Shown here: positions 14,597-23,036 of the stretch, piece after piece
How the letters are laid out: each line of letters starts with the position of its first letter
Numbering within the stretch: the first letter of the stretch is position 1
Assembly: GCA_004554245.1 (NCBI GenBank)
Contig: SFND01000015.1
Coordinates: 1-51,007, forward strand
Length of the DNA: 51,007 nucleotides
Source: Oribacterium sp.
GTDB lineage: Bacteria; Bacillota_A; Clostridia; Lachnospirales; Lachnospiraceae
Direction of reading: 5' to 3'
Made by a program: the position numbers and the translations under genes
Notes under the pieces: model-generated
The model's input: only the letters and a program-made list of their open reading frames with translations
Told to the model about the DNA's origin: nothing
The model's database searches: none

Positions 14597-14684
14597 CTTA
14601 AGAATTTCGTAAGGGGGTCAGACCCCATTAAATTTTTCTAAACAGAATCTAAACAAAAGTTTATGGGGTCAGACCCCATAAACT
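14597..14684 (+). repeat. REP-like unit, core orientation A
   Basis: Complete unit, but both arms have central A (GGGGTCAGACCCC). The flank CTTAAGAATTTCGTAAG begins at the last T of the deoC terminator. TATAAT at 14687-14692, just past the unit, may be a -10 box for the next gene. Confidence 0.9.
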
Positions 14685-14724
14685 AATATAATCGATATAT
14701 TATGATATAGGAGCTCTATGGCAC

Positions 14725-15486
14725 ATGAAGCAGTTAAATGAAAAGGTAGCGATCGTGACGGGTGCGGGACAGGGAATCGGAAAGGGCATCGCCCTTTGTC
14801 TCGCGAAGAGGGGCGTGAAGGTCATCGCGACGGGGCGTCGTCTGGAGCCGATCGAGCAGACTATCGCAGAAATCAAGAAACTTGGCGGAGAGGGCTTCGC
14901 GATGAGCTGTGACTCTGCGGACAGAGCGAGAGTGGATGAGGTCGTGAAGGCGGCCGTCGAGAAGTATGGAACGATCGATGTTGTCGTGAATAATGCTCAG
15001 GCGATCGTGCCGTCTTCGCCGGTCGAGGAGACGAGCTACGACAATATGCTGAAGGCATGGCAGAGTGGCGTGATCGGTTCGTTGAACTATATGCAGGCGG
15101 CGTTCCCTTATATGAAGGAGCAGCACGAGGGCCGCATCATTAACTTCGCGTCGGCGACCGGTATGTTTGGTATCGCCGGACAGCTCGCGTATGGCTCGAA
15201 CAAGGAGGCGCTGCGCGGACTGACGAAGATCGCGGCCAAGGAGTGGGGGCAGTACGGCATCTGTGTAAACATTGTCCTCCCAGGCGCAGAATCGCCAGCC
15301 GCAAAGGCCTGGGCGGAGAAGTTCCCGGAGGAGTACGCGAAGCAGGTGAACCTGAACCCGATGAAGCGTTATGGTGACCCGGAGAAGGATATCGCACCGG
15401 TCATCGCCTTCCTCGCCGGCCCGGATTCCTGCTATTTCTCGGGCCAGAGCGCCATCGTCGACGGTGCAAACTCGATCATGTCGTAA
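14725..15486 (+). CDS. Short-chain dehydrogenase/reductase
   Basis: This 253-residue SDR carries the NAD(P)-binding motif TGAGQGIGKG, a VVNNAQ strand where NNAG is usual, and the catalytic Ser-Tyr-Lys set in NFASATGMFGIAGQLAYGSNKEAL. The C-terminus (FSGQSAIVDGANSIMS) is typical of classical SDRs such as FabG-like or sugar-alcohol dehydrogenases. The substrate cannot be told from the sequence. The upstream ribosome binding site TAGGAG is 12 bases from ATG 14725, slightly long; an ATG at 14718 is out of frame. The gene appears monocistronic. Confidence 0.88.
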   Translation: MKQLNEKVAIVTGAGQGIGKGIALCLAKRGVKVIATGRRLEPIEQTIAEIKKLGGEGFAMSCDSADRARVDEVVKAAVEKYGTIDVVVNNAQAIVPSSPVEETSYDNMLKAWQSGVIGSLNYMQAAFPYMKEQHEGRIINFASATGMFGIAGQLAYGSNKEALRGLTKIAAKEWGQYGICVNIVLPGAESPAAKAWAEKFPEEYAKQVNLNPMKRYGDPEKDIAPVIAFLAGPDSCYFSGQSAIVDGANSIMS

Positions 15487-15992
15487 AGACAGGCGTGACC
15501 GTCGACGGCGCATCTTGGTCATGCTGTAAGGACGATATGCTGGCGCGGAGGGATGAAATCCATCCTGAAGTGGCGCGCCGTCGCCAGAAGGCTACGAAGA
15601 CGATGCCCCGACGGAATATTTTCAGACCGCATGTGATTTCAAATTCGAAAAGTGAACGCGTCGCAGAAGTGGCGCGCTTTTTACGGTGCGCCCATTTTCT
15701 ATGTCCGTTGTCGATGAAATATACACGATTCCAGAATCAAAGCGGCTGTGTCTATTTTGACTGTTGATTTTTGCTTTTCGCAGAGAAATCGGTATACACA
15801 GTTTTTGAAATAAGCCCTGCGTGTACAGTATGCTTAAAATCATAGCTTCCCCGGATATATAAGGAGCGAACGGTGGACTGATCAGTCCCCCGTTCTTTTT
15901 CAGCACGTCTTTCCGAAAAAAGAGCTAGGAGAAATGCCGCGGGTGATTTATGATTTGGTGAGAATAAGATCAGGACGAAAAGGAGCGAAGCG
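15487..15992. other. Intergenic region with terminator
   Basis: A 90-codon frame at 15495 has no family match or good start signal and is not called. Near the end, GAACGGTGGACT pairs with AGTCCCCCGTTC around GATC (15868-15895) and is followed by TTTTT, a likely rho-independent terminator. The short segment GAAGTGGCGCGC occurs twice (15569 and 15667). Confidence 0.5.
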
Positions 15993-16448
15993 ATGATTCA
16001 TTTACGACCACATCATGGTGTCTGTCTTCTGAATTTCAGGGGTAAGGGCTACTCAGACGAGTTCAGTCGGAATATGGCGGCGATGCAGGCGCGGCTGATG
16101 GCAGAGCCGGAGACGGAGATCTGCATCACGCGGGGCGCAGATGATCTCTGCGCGAAGTGCCCGAATCGGCGTGGCGAGGGCTGTACCTCGACGCATCCGC
16201 CACTCTTTGATGAAAATGTGCTGTGCTTGACCGGATTTCAGTACGGGCAGCGGCTCACGTGGCGCGCGTTCACGGATGCGACTTGCCCGATCAGTCTGCA
16301 TCGCCTGGACGAGGCCTGCCCGGACTGCCAGTGGCTCGCCCTCTGTAAGGAAATCGCCGCAGCGCGGATGGAGGAGGAACCAGCGCTGACGGACCAGCGC
16401 CGACATGCGGGTGATGGATGGCAAAGCGCTATGAAGAACAAGCGTTAG
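15993..16448 (+). CDS. DUF1284 family protein
   Basis: This 151-residue protein begins IHLRPHHGVCLLNFRGKGYSDEF, the hallmark of DUF1284, an uncharacterised family proposed to bind iron-sulfur or metal. Cysteine pairs fit this: CAKCPNRRGEGC, then CLTG, CPIS and CPDCQWLALC. The family is common in Clostridia. A ribosome binding site AGGAGCGAAGCG precedes ATG. A HicB-like gene follows after 22 bp and may be co-transcribed. Confidence 0.8.
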   Translation: MIHLRPHHGVCLLNFRGKGYSDEFSRNMAAMQARLMAEPETEICITRGADDLCAKCPNRRGEGCTSTHPPLFDENVLCLTGFQYGQRLTWRAFTDATCPISLHRLDEACPDCQWLALCKEIAAARMEEEPALTDQRRHAGDGWQSAMKNKR

Positions 16449-16470
16449 ATGTGAACGAAGGAGAATGCAA

Positions 16471-16749
16471 ATGACATACTATTTTCCGGCGATTATTAAG
16501 AAGACGGCGGCGGGATACCACGTGCGTTATGTGGACCTGCAGGACTGCTTCGGTGAGGGTGGGACACTCGACGAGGCGCTGGATGAGGCACGCGAAGCGG
16601 GCGTGAATTACATCCTGACCGAGCTCGAGACGGACATGGATCTGCCGACGCGGACTCTGCTGATGGATGTCGAGACCGCCGACGGCGAGGAGAAAACCGA
16701 CCTCGCGCTGGTCATGCCGCGCGACGAGCAGTACGATTCGTTCGGCTGA
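16471..16749 (+). CDS. HicB-like protein without a HicA partner
   Basis: The 92-residue product has the HicB_lk antitoxin fold: YYFPAIIKKTAAGYHVRYVDLQDCFGEGGTLDEALDEAREAGVNYIL. In HicAB modules this ribonuclease-H-like domain blocks the HicA toxin. No HicA gene lies on either side, and the C-terminus lacks a clear DNA-binding domain, so it is an orphan. I chose ATG 16471 (MTYYF) over 16465 for its spacing to GAAGGAG. Confidence 0.75.
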   Translation: MTYYFPAIIKKTAAGYHVRYVDLQDCFGEGGTLDEALDEAREAGVNYILTELETDMDLPTRTLLMDVETADGEEKTDLALVMPRDEQYDSFG

Positions 16750-16870
16750 CCGCGGCCAATGTTTCCGCCGGTAGCACAGGACCTTCGCGTGACGCCTGCG
16801 AAGCCGGAACAAAAAAGTCGCGTGGAATGGATGTTCCATACGGCTTTGTTTGTGATATGATATATAGATA

Positions 16871-17917
16871 GTGATGACACGAGAGTTCAATGGTGGAAGA
16901 GGCGAGAGCGTAGTGGCGACGGAAAGACGACGTAGCGGAAGCGTAGAGCCGATCGGTGGAGGTGAAGATGTGAAGCAGGAGGCATTGGCCGCGGGTGCGG
17001 AAGCGGCGAGGGTGCGGAAGCGGCGGCCGGGCGGTGGCAGGAAGCGGAAGCGGCCGGACTATGATGCGGGGCGAAACCTCGAGGAGCTGATGGACGCAGC
17101 AGTGGAGCTGTACGATGCGGGGCAGTCACTGCAGGCGATCGCGGACGAGCTTGCGCTGAATCCGATCAAGGTGCGGAAGCTGCTGATCACGGCGGAGGTG
17201 TACGAATCGGAGATCGCGGAGGAGGTACGGGCGACGTTTGAGGCGTACCGGGCGCGGCAGGACTACCGGGCGGCGGTGCAGGCGACGGCGGAGGAGCTTC
17301 GGCTCTCGATTCCGTCGGTGAACTCGTATCTCCCGTATGAGAAGGGCGTGTATTTTGCAGCGACGGACAGCGTCGAGAAGATCAGCGCCGGGGCGGAGCG
17401 GCAGCGGCGTTACCGCGCGATGAAGAAGTGGCGGGCAGCACCGACGGAGGAGAACCTCTGGGGCGTGGTGCAGGCCTACGCGGGCGCGCAGTTTAAGACC
17501 TGGTCGGGGCTCGGGTTCAGTTATCAGCTGCGGCGCGGACGGAGCGGCGAGTTCACGCGGGAACTCTGGATCGATCGCCGCGCGCAGAGCAAAAGTCTTG
17601 CGTGGAGCTCGGTGATGCTGGCGCTCGGGAAGGTGTCGGGAACGAAGAAGTCAGCAGAGCTCGGCGGAATGTCAGATTCCGGGCAGCAGGCGATGCTGGC
17701 ACTCGGGAAGATGCCGGATGGGCGGAATTCAGCAGAGCACGGCGTGATGTCAGATTTCGGGAAACAGGAGCCGCAACCGCAGAAAACAACGGTGCCGGTC
17801 ATCCAGCGCCCGAAGGACCTCGGCGACATCCGTGGTATCAGTTACATCTACGCGATGTTCTACCGCTTCGGTATCATCGACGTGCCGGAGAAGGTGAAAG
17901 CGAAGATGGGACGATGA
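16871..17917 (+). CDS. Conserved hypothetical protein with two HTH-like segments
   Basis: Unknown family, probably DNA-binding. After a charged, low-complexity N-terminus (RKRRPGGGRKRKRP) come two similar helical segments: LYDAGQSLQAIADELALNPIKVRKLLITAEVYES, and VQATAEELRLSIPSVNSYLPYEKGVYF, each looking like a helix-turn-helix. The C-terminal part ends in QRPKDLGDIRGISYIYAMFYRFGIIDVPEKVKAKMG. Residues ~249-300 are a duplicated MLALGK...SAE-G-MSD block. A TATGAT box at 16855 lies only ~15 bases before the GTG/ATG at 16871-16874, so GTG 16970, which follows GGTGGAGGTGAAGAT, may be the real start. I recall similar proteins in Lachnospiraceae but cannot name a function. Confidence 0.6.
   Translation: MMTREFNGGRGESVVATERRRSGSVEPIGGGEDVKQEALAAGAEAARVRKRRPGGGRKRKRPDYDAGRNLEELMDAAVELYDAGQSLQAIADELALNPIKVRKLLITAEVYESEIAEEVRATFEAYRARQDYRAAVQATAEELRLSIPSVNSYLPYEKGVYFAATDSVEKISAGAERQRRYRAMKKWRAAPTEENLWGVVQAYAGAQFKTWSGLGFSYQLRRGRSGEFTRELWIDRRAQSKSLAWSSVMLALGKVSGTKKSAELGGMSDSGQQAMLALGKMPDGRNSAEHGVMSDFGKQEPQPQKTTVPVIQRPKDLGDIRGISYIYAMFYRFGIIDVPEKVKAKMGR
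17617..17772 (+). repeat. Tandem 78-bp coding duplication
   Basis: Two in-frame copies, 17617-17694 and 17695-17772, encode (V/A)MLALGK, a variable stretch, SAE-x-G-x-MSD-x-G-x-Q. The DNA copies share about three quarters of their positions by eye. The insertion splits the conserved C-terminal region of the host protein. Confidence 0.75.
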
Positions 17918-17923
17918 GGGACT

Positions 17924-18010
17924 TTATAAAAATTTAATGGGGTCAGACCCCATTAAGAATTTCTGAAGCATCGTAAGGAAAAATTAAGGGGCTCTGCCCC
18001 CATAAACTCC
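17924..18010 (+). repeat. Degenerate REP-like unit
   Basis: AAATTTAAT plus arm GGGGTCAGACCCC is followed by a flank variant (TTAAGAATTTCTGAAGCATCGTAAGG) and a second arm changed to GGGGCTCTGCCCC, which stays palindromic. It begins six bases after the stop codon of the hypothetical gene. Confidence 0.75.
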
Positions 18011-18105
18011 CCCGAAGTGACGATCGACAGGGCGTTTGCATTGGCGAGCGGAAAGTGCTGGTGTAGTGAAAGCAGGACAGCCAAGGTGCTGTTATAGGAG
18101 GTGTA

Positions 18106-18771
18106 ATGATGATGGAATATCCAGAAGCGGTGATTTTTGATTATAATGGGACGATGGTGAATGATGAGATCTACCATAACGAGGCTTGGAGTCTGTTTAT
18201 GAAGCGGCATCTCGGGCGGGATCTCACGGAGGAGGAGTTCGATCGGTACATCCACGGGATTCATGCGGATGTGACGATCCGGCATTTCCTCGGGGAGGGG
18301 CTCAGCGAACAGGAGGTGAAGCAGCTCGTCGAGGAGAAGGAGGAGACCTACCGGGAGATCTGCGTTTCGCATGCAGATATCTATCAGCTACGGGACGGGC
18401 TGCCAGAGTTTCTGGACCGGTTGCAGGCCGCGGGCGTGAAGCTTGGGATCGCGACCTCGTCGCCGATCGAAAATGTCGAGTTTTATTTCCGACAGATCGA
18501 CCTCGCGCGCTGGTTCACGCTCGAGCAGGTGACGTACAACGACCACAGCTTCCCAGGAAAGCCGGCGCCGGACATCTTCCTGCGCGCGGCGGAGAAGCTT
18601 CACGCAGACATCCATCGAAGCTATGTGTTCGAGGACGCGAAGTCTGGCGTGCAGGCTGCAGTGGCGGCCGGTGCGGCGAAGGTCATCGCTGTGGCGGGGA
18701 CGGCCGACCCGGAGGCACTTCGAGCGCTCGGCGCCGCGCAGGTGATCGAGACCTACAGGGAGCTGCTGTAA
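18106..18771 (+). CDS. HAD-superfamily hydrolase (beta-phosphoglucomutase-like)
   Basis: This 221-residue HAD hydrolase has a four-helix cap and core motifs: motif I VIFDYNGTMV, motif II IATSSP, and motif III/IV GKPAPDIFLRAA...YVFEDAKSGVQAAVAAG. It would act on a phosphorylated sugar or similar metabolite. Motif I is DYNGT rather than DxDGT: the second Asp, the usual acid/base, is replaced by Asn. That is rare in phosphoglucomutase-like members and could alter or slow catalysis. TAGGAGGTGTA precedes ATG 18106; two further ATG codons follow directly. Confidence 0.85.
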   Translation: MMMEYPEAVIFDYNGTMVNDEIYHNEAWSLFMKRHLGRDLTEEEFDRYIHGIHADVTIRHFLGEGLSEQEVKQLVEEKEETYREICVSHADIYQLRDGLPEFLDRLQAAGVKLGIATSSPIENVEFYFRQIDLARWFTLEQVTYNDHSFPGKPAPDIFLRAAEKLHADIHRSYVFEDAKSGVQAAVAAGAAKVIAVAGTADPEALRALGAAQVIETYRELL

Positions 18772-18843
18772 GCTTGATGCACCTGCGCCATCGGCACCTG
18801 CCTGCGCCAATGCTGTATCAAATTGGCAAAAATCTCATTTGGT

Positions 18844-18923
18844 GAATTTAATAGGGTCAGACCCCATAAACTTCTGTTCAGATTCTGTTTAGAAAAATTT
18901 AATGGGGTCAGACCCCATAAACT
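18844..18923 (+). repeat. REP-like unit lacking the left flank, core orientation B
   Basis: It starts AATTTAATAGGGTCAGACCCC, then core ATAAACTTCTGTTCAG...AAATTTAAT, arm GGGGTCAGACCCC and ATAAACT. The CTTAAG flank is absent. The unit ends three bases before the ribosome binding site of the aldo/keto reductase gene, so it forms that gene's leader. Confidence 0.85.
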
Positions 18924-18937
18924 AGAGGAGGAAAAAC

Positions 18938-19885
18938 ATGCGATATAAGGCGTTTGGTAAGACGGGGCTGGAGGTTTCGGAGCTGTGTCTCGGCACCTGG
19001 GGCATCGGTGGTGCGGGCTGGGATCAGAATCCGGAGGAGACGAAGACGGATGCGATCCGGGCGTCGTTTGAGCAGGGCGTGAATATCTTCGATACGGCGC
19101 CGGCGTACAACGCGGGCGCGGCGGAGCGGATCCTGGGCGAGACACTCGAGAAGATGGGTGTTCGGAAGGATGTGATCCTGTCGACGAAGTGTGGCAATGA
19201 CTTCGTGAACGGGCAGTACGTGCATTGCGGTAAGCGCGACCACATCTTCGCACAGTGCGACGCGTCGCTTCGAAACCTCCGGACCGACTATATCGACCTG
19301 TACATCCTGCATTGGCCGCAGGACGATGCGACACCGGAGGAGACGCTCGGGGCGATGATGGAGCTCAAAAAGGCGGGCAAGGTCCGTTTCCTCGGTCTCT
19401 CCAACCACAGTGTGGCGCAGATGGAGGAGGCCGCGAAGTATGCGGACATCGATTTCATCCAGGTGCAGTATTCCATGCTGGAGCGCGAGCGTGAGGTGGA
19501 GATGCGGTACGCAGAGGCACACGGCATGGCGACGATGGGCTATGGCGTCCTCGGCGGCGGTTTACTCACCGGACGGTACCGCGAGCTCCGGAGCTATGAG
19601 ACCATGGACAGTCGAAACCGCTTCTACAAGTTCTTCCGCGAGCCGGGCTGGAGCAAGGCGCAGAAACTTCTCGGCGTGATGGATGAGATCTCCGCTGCCC
19701 GCGGCGGCGTACCGCTTTCGGAGATCGCTGTGAACTGGGCGCTTCAGAAGTCCTTCCTTACGACGGCCCTTTTCGGCACACAGCACCGCGCCCGCGCGAT
19801 CGAGAACTGCCACGCCCTCGACTGGACACTCAGCGACGCCGACATCGCGAAGCTCGACCAGGCGCTGGTGGAGTTCGGGATCTGA
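18938..19885 (+). CDS. Aldo/keto reductase
   Basis: This 315-residue TIM-barrel NAD(P)H oxidoreductase has the AKR catalytic tetrad in order: Asp in NIFDTAPAYNAG, Tyr in the same motif, Lys in ILSTKCGN, His in YILHWPQ. The C-terminal cofactor segment TALFGTQHRARAIENC is also typical. It reduces carbonyls of sugars or aldehydes; the exact substrate is unclear. AGAGGAGG lies six bases before ATG. The octamer at 19309 encodes part of the LHWP motif, one of the few copies in conserved sequence. Confidence 0.9.
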   Translation: MRYKAFGKTGLEVSELCLGTWGIGGAGWDQNPEETKTDAIRASFEQGVNIFDTAPAYNAGAAERILGETLEKMGVRKDVILSTKCGNDFVNGQYVHCGKRDHIFAQCDASLRNLRTDYIDLYILHWPQDDATPEETLGAMMELKKAGKVRFLGLSNHSVAQMEEAAKYADIDFIQVQYSMLEREREVEMRYAEAHGMATMGYGVLGGGLLTGRYRELRSYETMDSRNRFYKFFREPGWSKAQKLLGVMDEISAARGGVPLSEIAVNWALQKSFLTTALFGTQHRARAIENCHALDWTLSDADIAKLDQALVEFGI

Positions 19886-20265
19886 ATCGAACCATTGTGC
19901 AGACAGGGCCCAGAGGGGCGCTGCATGTATTGACCGAAACCATCCTTACGTGCAGCCACCTGTTTCGAGGCCGCCTGCATTGGCCAAAGCCAAACGAAAA
20001 TATGTCGATTCTGTGAAGTCTGCACCGAAAAAATGGCGAAAACAGCCCCTGAAAAAAATTCAAATTTAGTGAATCTTCAAGTCGAAAAAGGACTACCATA
20101 ATGGCGTTACAGATAGTTGTCTGTGCACCGTATCACCACGGCCCTTACATCCTGTAAGAGCAGAAATCTTTCGCGGGAAATTTGCCGGGGATGTTACGAT
20201 GTTTCTACCGCGCCCACTGTGGACGTGGATAACATTTTCAGTGGCAGAGGCCACAGGAGGTAGTT
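19886..20265 (+). other. Leader and promoter region of the L25 gene
   Basis: No gene seen. An octamer lies at 19977. Near the 3' end, CCACTG (20214) can pair with CAGTGG (20239), and GTGGC (20241) with GCCAC (20250); the two stems share bases and are mutually exclusive, and the second abuts the AGGAGG of the next gene. This could permit control of L25 translation, but nothing identifies a ligand or protein. Confidence 0.4.
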
Positions 20266-20910
20266 ATGGAGACATTAGAGGCGAAGACAAGAGATCTGAA
20301 CGTCAAGGGAAAGAAGCTTAGAAGAGAAGGCTATGCGACCGGTTCGATCAGTGGTAAGGCAATGAAGGAGTCCCTCGCGATCATCATGACGCAGAAGGAT
20401 CTCGGCATGTTCTTCCAGGATCATCATGTCGGCTCCGAGGCAGAGCTTTCGGTCGATGGTACGAAGTATTCCGTTCTGATCAAGAGCGTGGATTTCGATG
20501 CGATGAAGCATCAGTATATCGATGTTACATTCCAGCAGTTGCTGAACGATGAAAAGATCCACTCGAAGGCAGTCATCGAGTTTATCAATGCAGAGAAGGC
20601 CCAGGGCTTCGTGACGAAGACCTGTGAGGAGGTCGAGTTCGTCGGCTATCCGAAGGACCTCGTCGATCATATCGTGATCGATCTTGCGAAGTATCCGGTC
20701 GGCACGAGACTGACCGTCGGTGATCTCGACATCGCGAAGGAAGGCAAGCTTGAGATCAAGACACCGCTTACCGATACTGTGCTTCATGTAACCGCACATC
20801 AGCATGGCAAGGCAGCTGAGGTCGATGAGCCAGAGGCACCGGCAGAGAAGGCGCTGGTAACACCGGCGACGAAGGAAGCCGCTGCACTCGCTGCGAAGGA
20901 AAATAAATAA
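20266..20910 (+). CDS. ctc: Ribosomal protein L25 / general stress protein Ctc
   Basis: The 214-residue product has the long TL5/Ctc arrangement: an N-terminal 5S rRNA-binding L25 domain (LRREGYATGSISGKAM, IKSVDFDAMKHQYIDVTFQQL) and the C-terminal beta domain (VEFVGYPKDLVDHIVIDL, GTRLTVGDLDI, LTDTVLHV), ending in an Ala/Glu/Lys-rich tail. It binds 5S rRNA in the large ribosomal subunit. The usual GxxRRxGxVPAVxYG signature is altered (GYATGSISG), as in many Clostridia. CAGGAGG precedes ATG; a strong terminator follows. Confidence 0.9.
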   Translation: METLEAKTRDLNVKGKKLRREGYATGSISGKAMKESLAIIMTQKDLGMFFQDHHVGSEAELSVDGTKYSVLIKSVDFDAMKHQYIDVTFQQLLNDEKIHSKAVIEFINAEKAQGFVTKTCEEVEFVGYPKDLVDHIVIDLAKYPVGTRLTVGDLDIAKEGKLEIKTPLTDTVLHVTAHQHGKAAEVDEPEAPAEKALVTPATKEAAALAAKENK

Positions 20911-20926
20911 TTCCGTTAAGGATGCG

Positions 20927-20957
20927 GAGCCGGAGGGAGACCTCCGGCTCTTTTTTT
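20927..20957 (+). terminator. Terminator of the L25 gene
   Basis: AGCCGGAGG and CCTCCGGCT form a 9-bp stem around GAGA, followed by CTTTTTTT. Confidence 0.95.
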
Positions 20958-21061
20958 GATCATTTCCGGCGTGTGTTTTGACATGTGATTTGTAGTTTTA
21001 TAGTACGGAATCTGCTAGAATATCCCCTGTGGACGCAGGCCGCCCACGCGAAATTTCTCAT

Positions 21062-21150
21062 CTTAAGAATTTCGTAAGGGGGTCAGACCCCATAAACTTT
21101 AACTTTAGATTTTGTTTAGAAAAATTTAATGGGGTCAGACCCCATAAACT
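21062..21150 (+). repeat. REP-like unit, core orientation B
   Basis: Complete unit with flank CTTAAGAATTTCGTAAG, both arms with central A, core ATAAACTTTAAC...AAATTTAAT. It ends 16 bases before the ABC transporter start. Confidence 0.9.
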
Positions 21151-21166
21151 GCCAGGCAGGTGATGT

Positions 21167-22936
21167 ATGGAACTTAAGAATCAGAACACAACACAAAAAG
21201 ACTTCAAAAACTGGTCGGAACTCCGGATTTTTCTCTCGTATTTCCGACCGCACCGGAAGCTGTTTTACCTCGACATGGTGAGTGCGCTGGCGATCGCGGT
21301 GATCGACCTCGCCTTTCCGGCGGTGTCGCGCTGGTGCATGTACACGCTGCTGCCGGCGAACGCCTGGCGCACCTTCTGGACGGTGATGGCAGTCGTGACC
21401 GCCGCCTACGTGCTGCGTTCCGTGTTTTACTACGTGATCACGTACTGGGGCCACAACTTCGGCGCGCGCGTCGAGGCCGACATCCGCCGCGACCTGTTCC
21501 GGCACATCCAGGAGCTGAACTACAGCTTCTTCGACCATAACCGCGTCGGCCAGCTCATGAGCCGCCTCACGACGGACCTCTTCGACGTGACAGAGATGGC
21601 GCACCACGCCCCGGAGGACATCTTCATCAGCTCGGTGACGATCCTCGGCGCGCTCGTCATCATGTTCACCATCCAGTGGCGGCTCGCACTCGTGCTGACG
21701 CTCATGCTGCCGATCTTCCTGTCGGTGGTGCTGCGCTGCCGTTTCCACATGCGCGACGCCTCGCGCAAGGTGAAGTCAACGGTTTCCCTGATCAACACCG
21801 AGTTCGAGTCGGGTCTGTCCGGCATCCGGACGGCGAAGGCCTTCGCGAACGAGGGGGAGGAGCTCGAGAAGTTTGAGAAGGCCAATGCAGGCTACCGGAG
21901 CGCGAAGTTCGGGTTCCACCGCGCGATGGCGGAATTTCATTCGACGATGGAGTTCTGCCTCTGCATGATGTCCGTGGTGGTCATCGCGGTCGGTGGCGCC
22001 CTCATCATGAACGACCAGCTCACCGTCATTGACCTGATCGCGTTCAGCATGTATGTGTCGGCCTTCGTGAATCCGATCCGGAAGCTCGCGAATACCACGG
22101 AGGTGATCGCGAACGGCACGGCGGGACTGCATCGCTTCGTGGAGCTGATGCGGACCGAGCCGGAGCTCCAGGACAGCCCGGGCGCGCTTGCGCTGGAGGA
22201 CGTGCAGGGTGAGATCCGCGTCGATCACGTGTCCTTCGCGTACCAGAAGGGGCAGGGCATCCTGCACGACGTGTCGCTCGACATCCGGCCGGGTGAGACC
22301 GTGGCCTTCGTCGGTTCCTCCGGCGGCGGCAAGACGACGCTCAGCCAGCTGATTCCGCGTTTCTACGATGTCACGGACGGCGCGATCTACCTCGACGGGC
22401 ACGATGTCCGCATGGTGACGCAGGAGTCCCTGCACCAGAATATCGGCGTCGTTTCGCAGGATGTGTTCCTGTTCGCCGGCAGCATTGCCGACAATATCCG
22501 CTACGGTCGTCTCGATGCGACGATGGAAGAGGTGATGCTTGCGGCTGCGAAGGCAGAGATTGCGGACGACATCGCAGCGATGCCGGAGGGCTATCAAACC
22601 AATGTCGGCGAGCGGGGTGTCCTGCTCTCCGGTGGTCAGAAGCAGCGGATCTCCATCGCGCGGATCTTCCTGAAGAACCCGCCGGTCCTGATCCTCGACG
22701 AGGCGACCTCCGCGCTCGACAGTGTGACCGAGGCCCGCATCCAGGCGACCTTCGAGAAGCTCTCGCAGGGCCGCACCACGATCGTCATCGCGCACCGCCT
22801 CGCGACCGTGAAGAACGCGGACCGCATCGCCGTCATCGACGACGGCCGCATCATCGAGCTCGGCAGCCACGACGAGCTCATGGCCCGGAACGGCGCCTAC
22901 GCCGCCCTGGTGCGCACCCAGGAACTCAAGTCTTAA
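21167..22936 (+). CDS. ABC exporter (fused membrane and ATPase domains)
   Basis: This 589-residue half-transporter of the MsbA/MdlB type has residues 1-~330 with six membrane helices, then a nucleotide-binding domain. The latter has Walker A GSSGGGKTTLSQ, a Q-loop in NIGVVSQDVFLF, signature LSGGQKQR, Walker B VLILDEATSALD and switch His in IAHRL. It probably exports a lipid, peptide or drug as a homodimer, because no partner gene adjoins it. The stop TAA lies within the CTTAAG of the next repeat, so the repeat provides the 3' end of the gene. Confidence 0.92.
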   Translation: MELKNQNTTQKDFKNWSELRIFLSYFRPHRKLFYLDMVSALAIAVIDLAFPAVSRWCMYTLLPANAWRTFWTVMAVVTAAYVLRSVFYYVITYWGHNFGARVEADIRRDLFRHIQELNYSFFDHNRVGQLMSRLTTDLFDVTEMAHHAPEDIFISSVTILGALVIMFTIQWRLALVLTLMLPIFLSVVLRCRFHMRDASRKVKSTVSLINTEFESGLSGIRTAKAFANEGEELEKFEKANAGYRSAKFGFHRAMAEFHSTMEFCLCMMSVVVIAVGGALIMNDQLTVIDLIAFSMYVSAFVNPIRKLANTTEVIANGTAGLHRFVELMRTEPELQDSPGALALEDVQGEIRVDHVSFAYQKGQGILHDVSLDIRPGETVAFVGSSGGGKTTLSQLIPRFYDVTDGAIYLDGHDVRMVTQESLHQNIGVVSQDVFLFAGSIADNIRYGRLDATMEEVMLAAAKAEIADDIAAMPEGYQTNVGERGVLLSGGQKQRISIARIFLKNPPVLILDEATSALDSVTEARIQATFEKLSQGRTTIVIAHRLATVKNADRIAVIDDGRIIELGSHDELMARNGAYAALVRTQELKS

Positions 22937-23020
22937 GAATTTCGTAAGGGGGTCTGACCCCATTAAATTTTTATAAACTAAATCTAAACAAAAGTTTATG
23001 GGGTCAGACCCCATTAAGTT
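22932..23020 (+). repeat. REP-like unit overlapping a stop codon, core orientation A
   Basis: Complete unit; its CTTAAG contains the TAA of the ABC transporter gene. Core ATTAAATTTTTATAAACTAAATCTAAAC...AAAGTTTAT. It ends 16 bases before the next start codon. Confidence 0.9.
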
Positions 23021-23036
23021 TAAAGAGGAGAGAAAG

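Noticed and set aside
15495..15767. 90-codon frame after the SDR gene
   Set aside because: No start signal, no recognisable domain, and the frame drifts in base composition.
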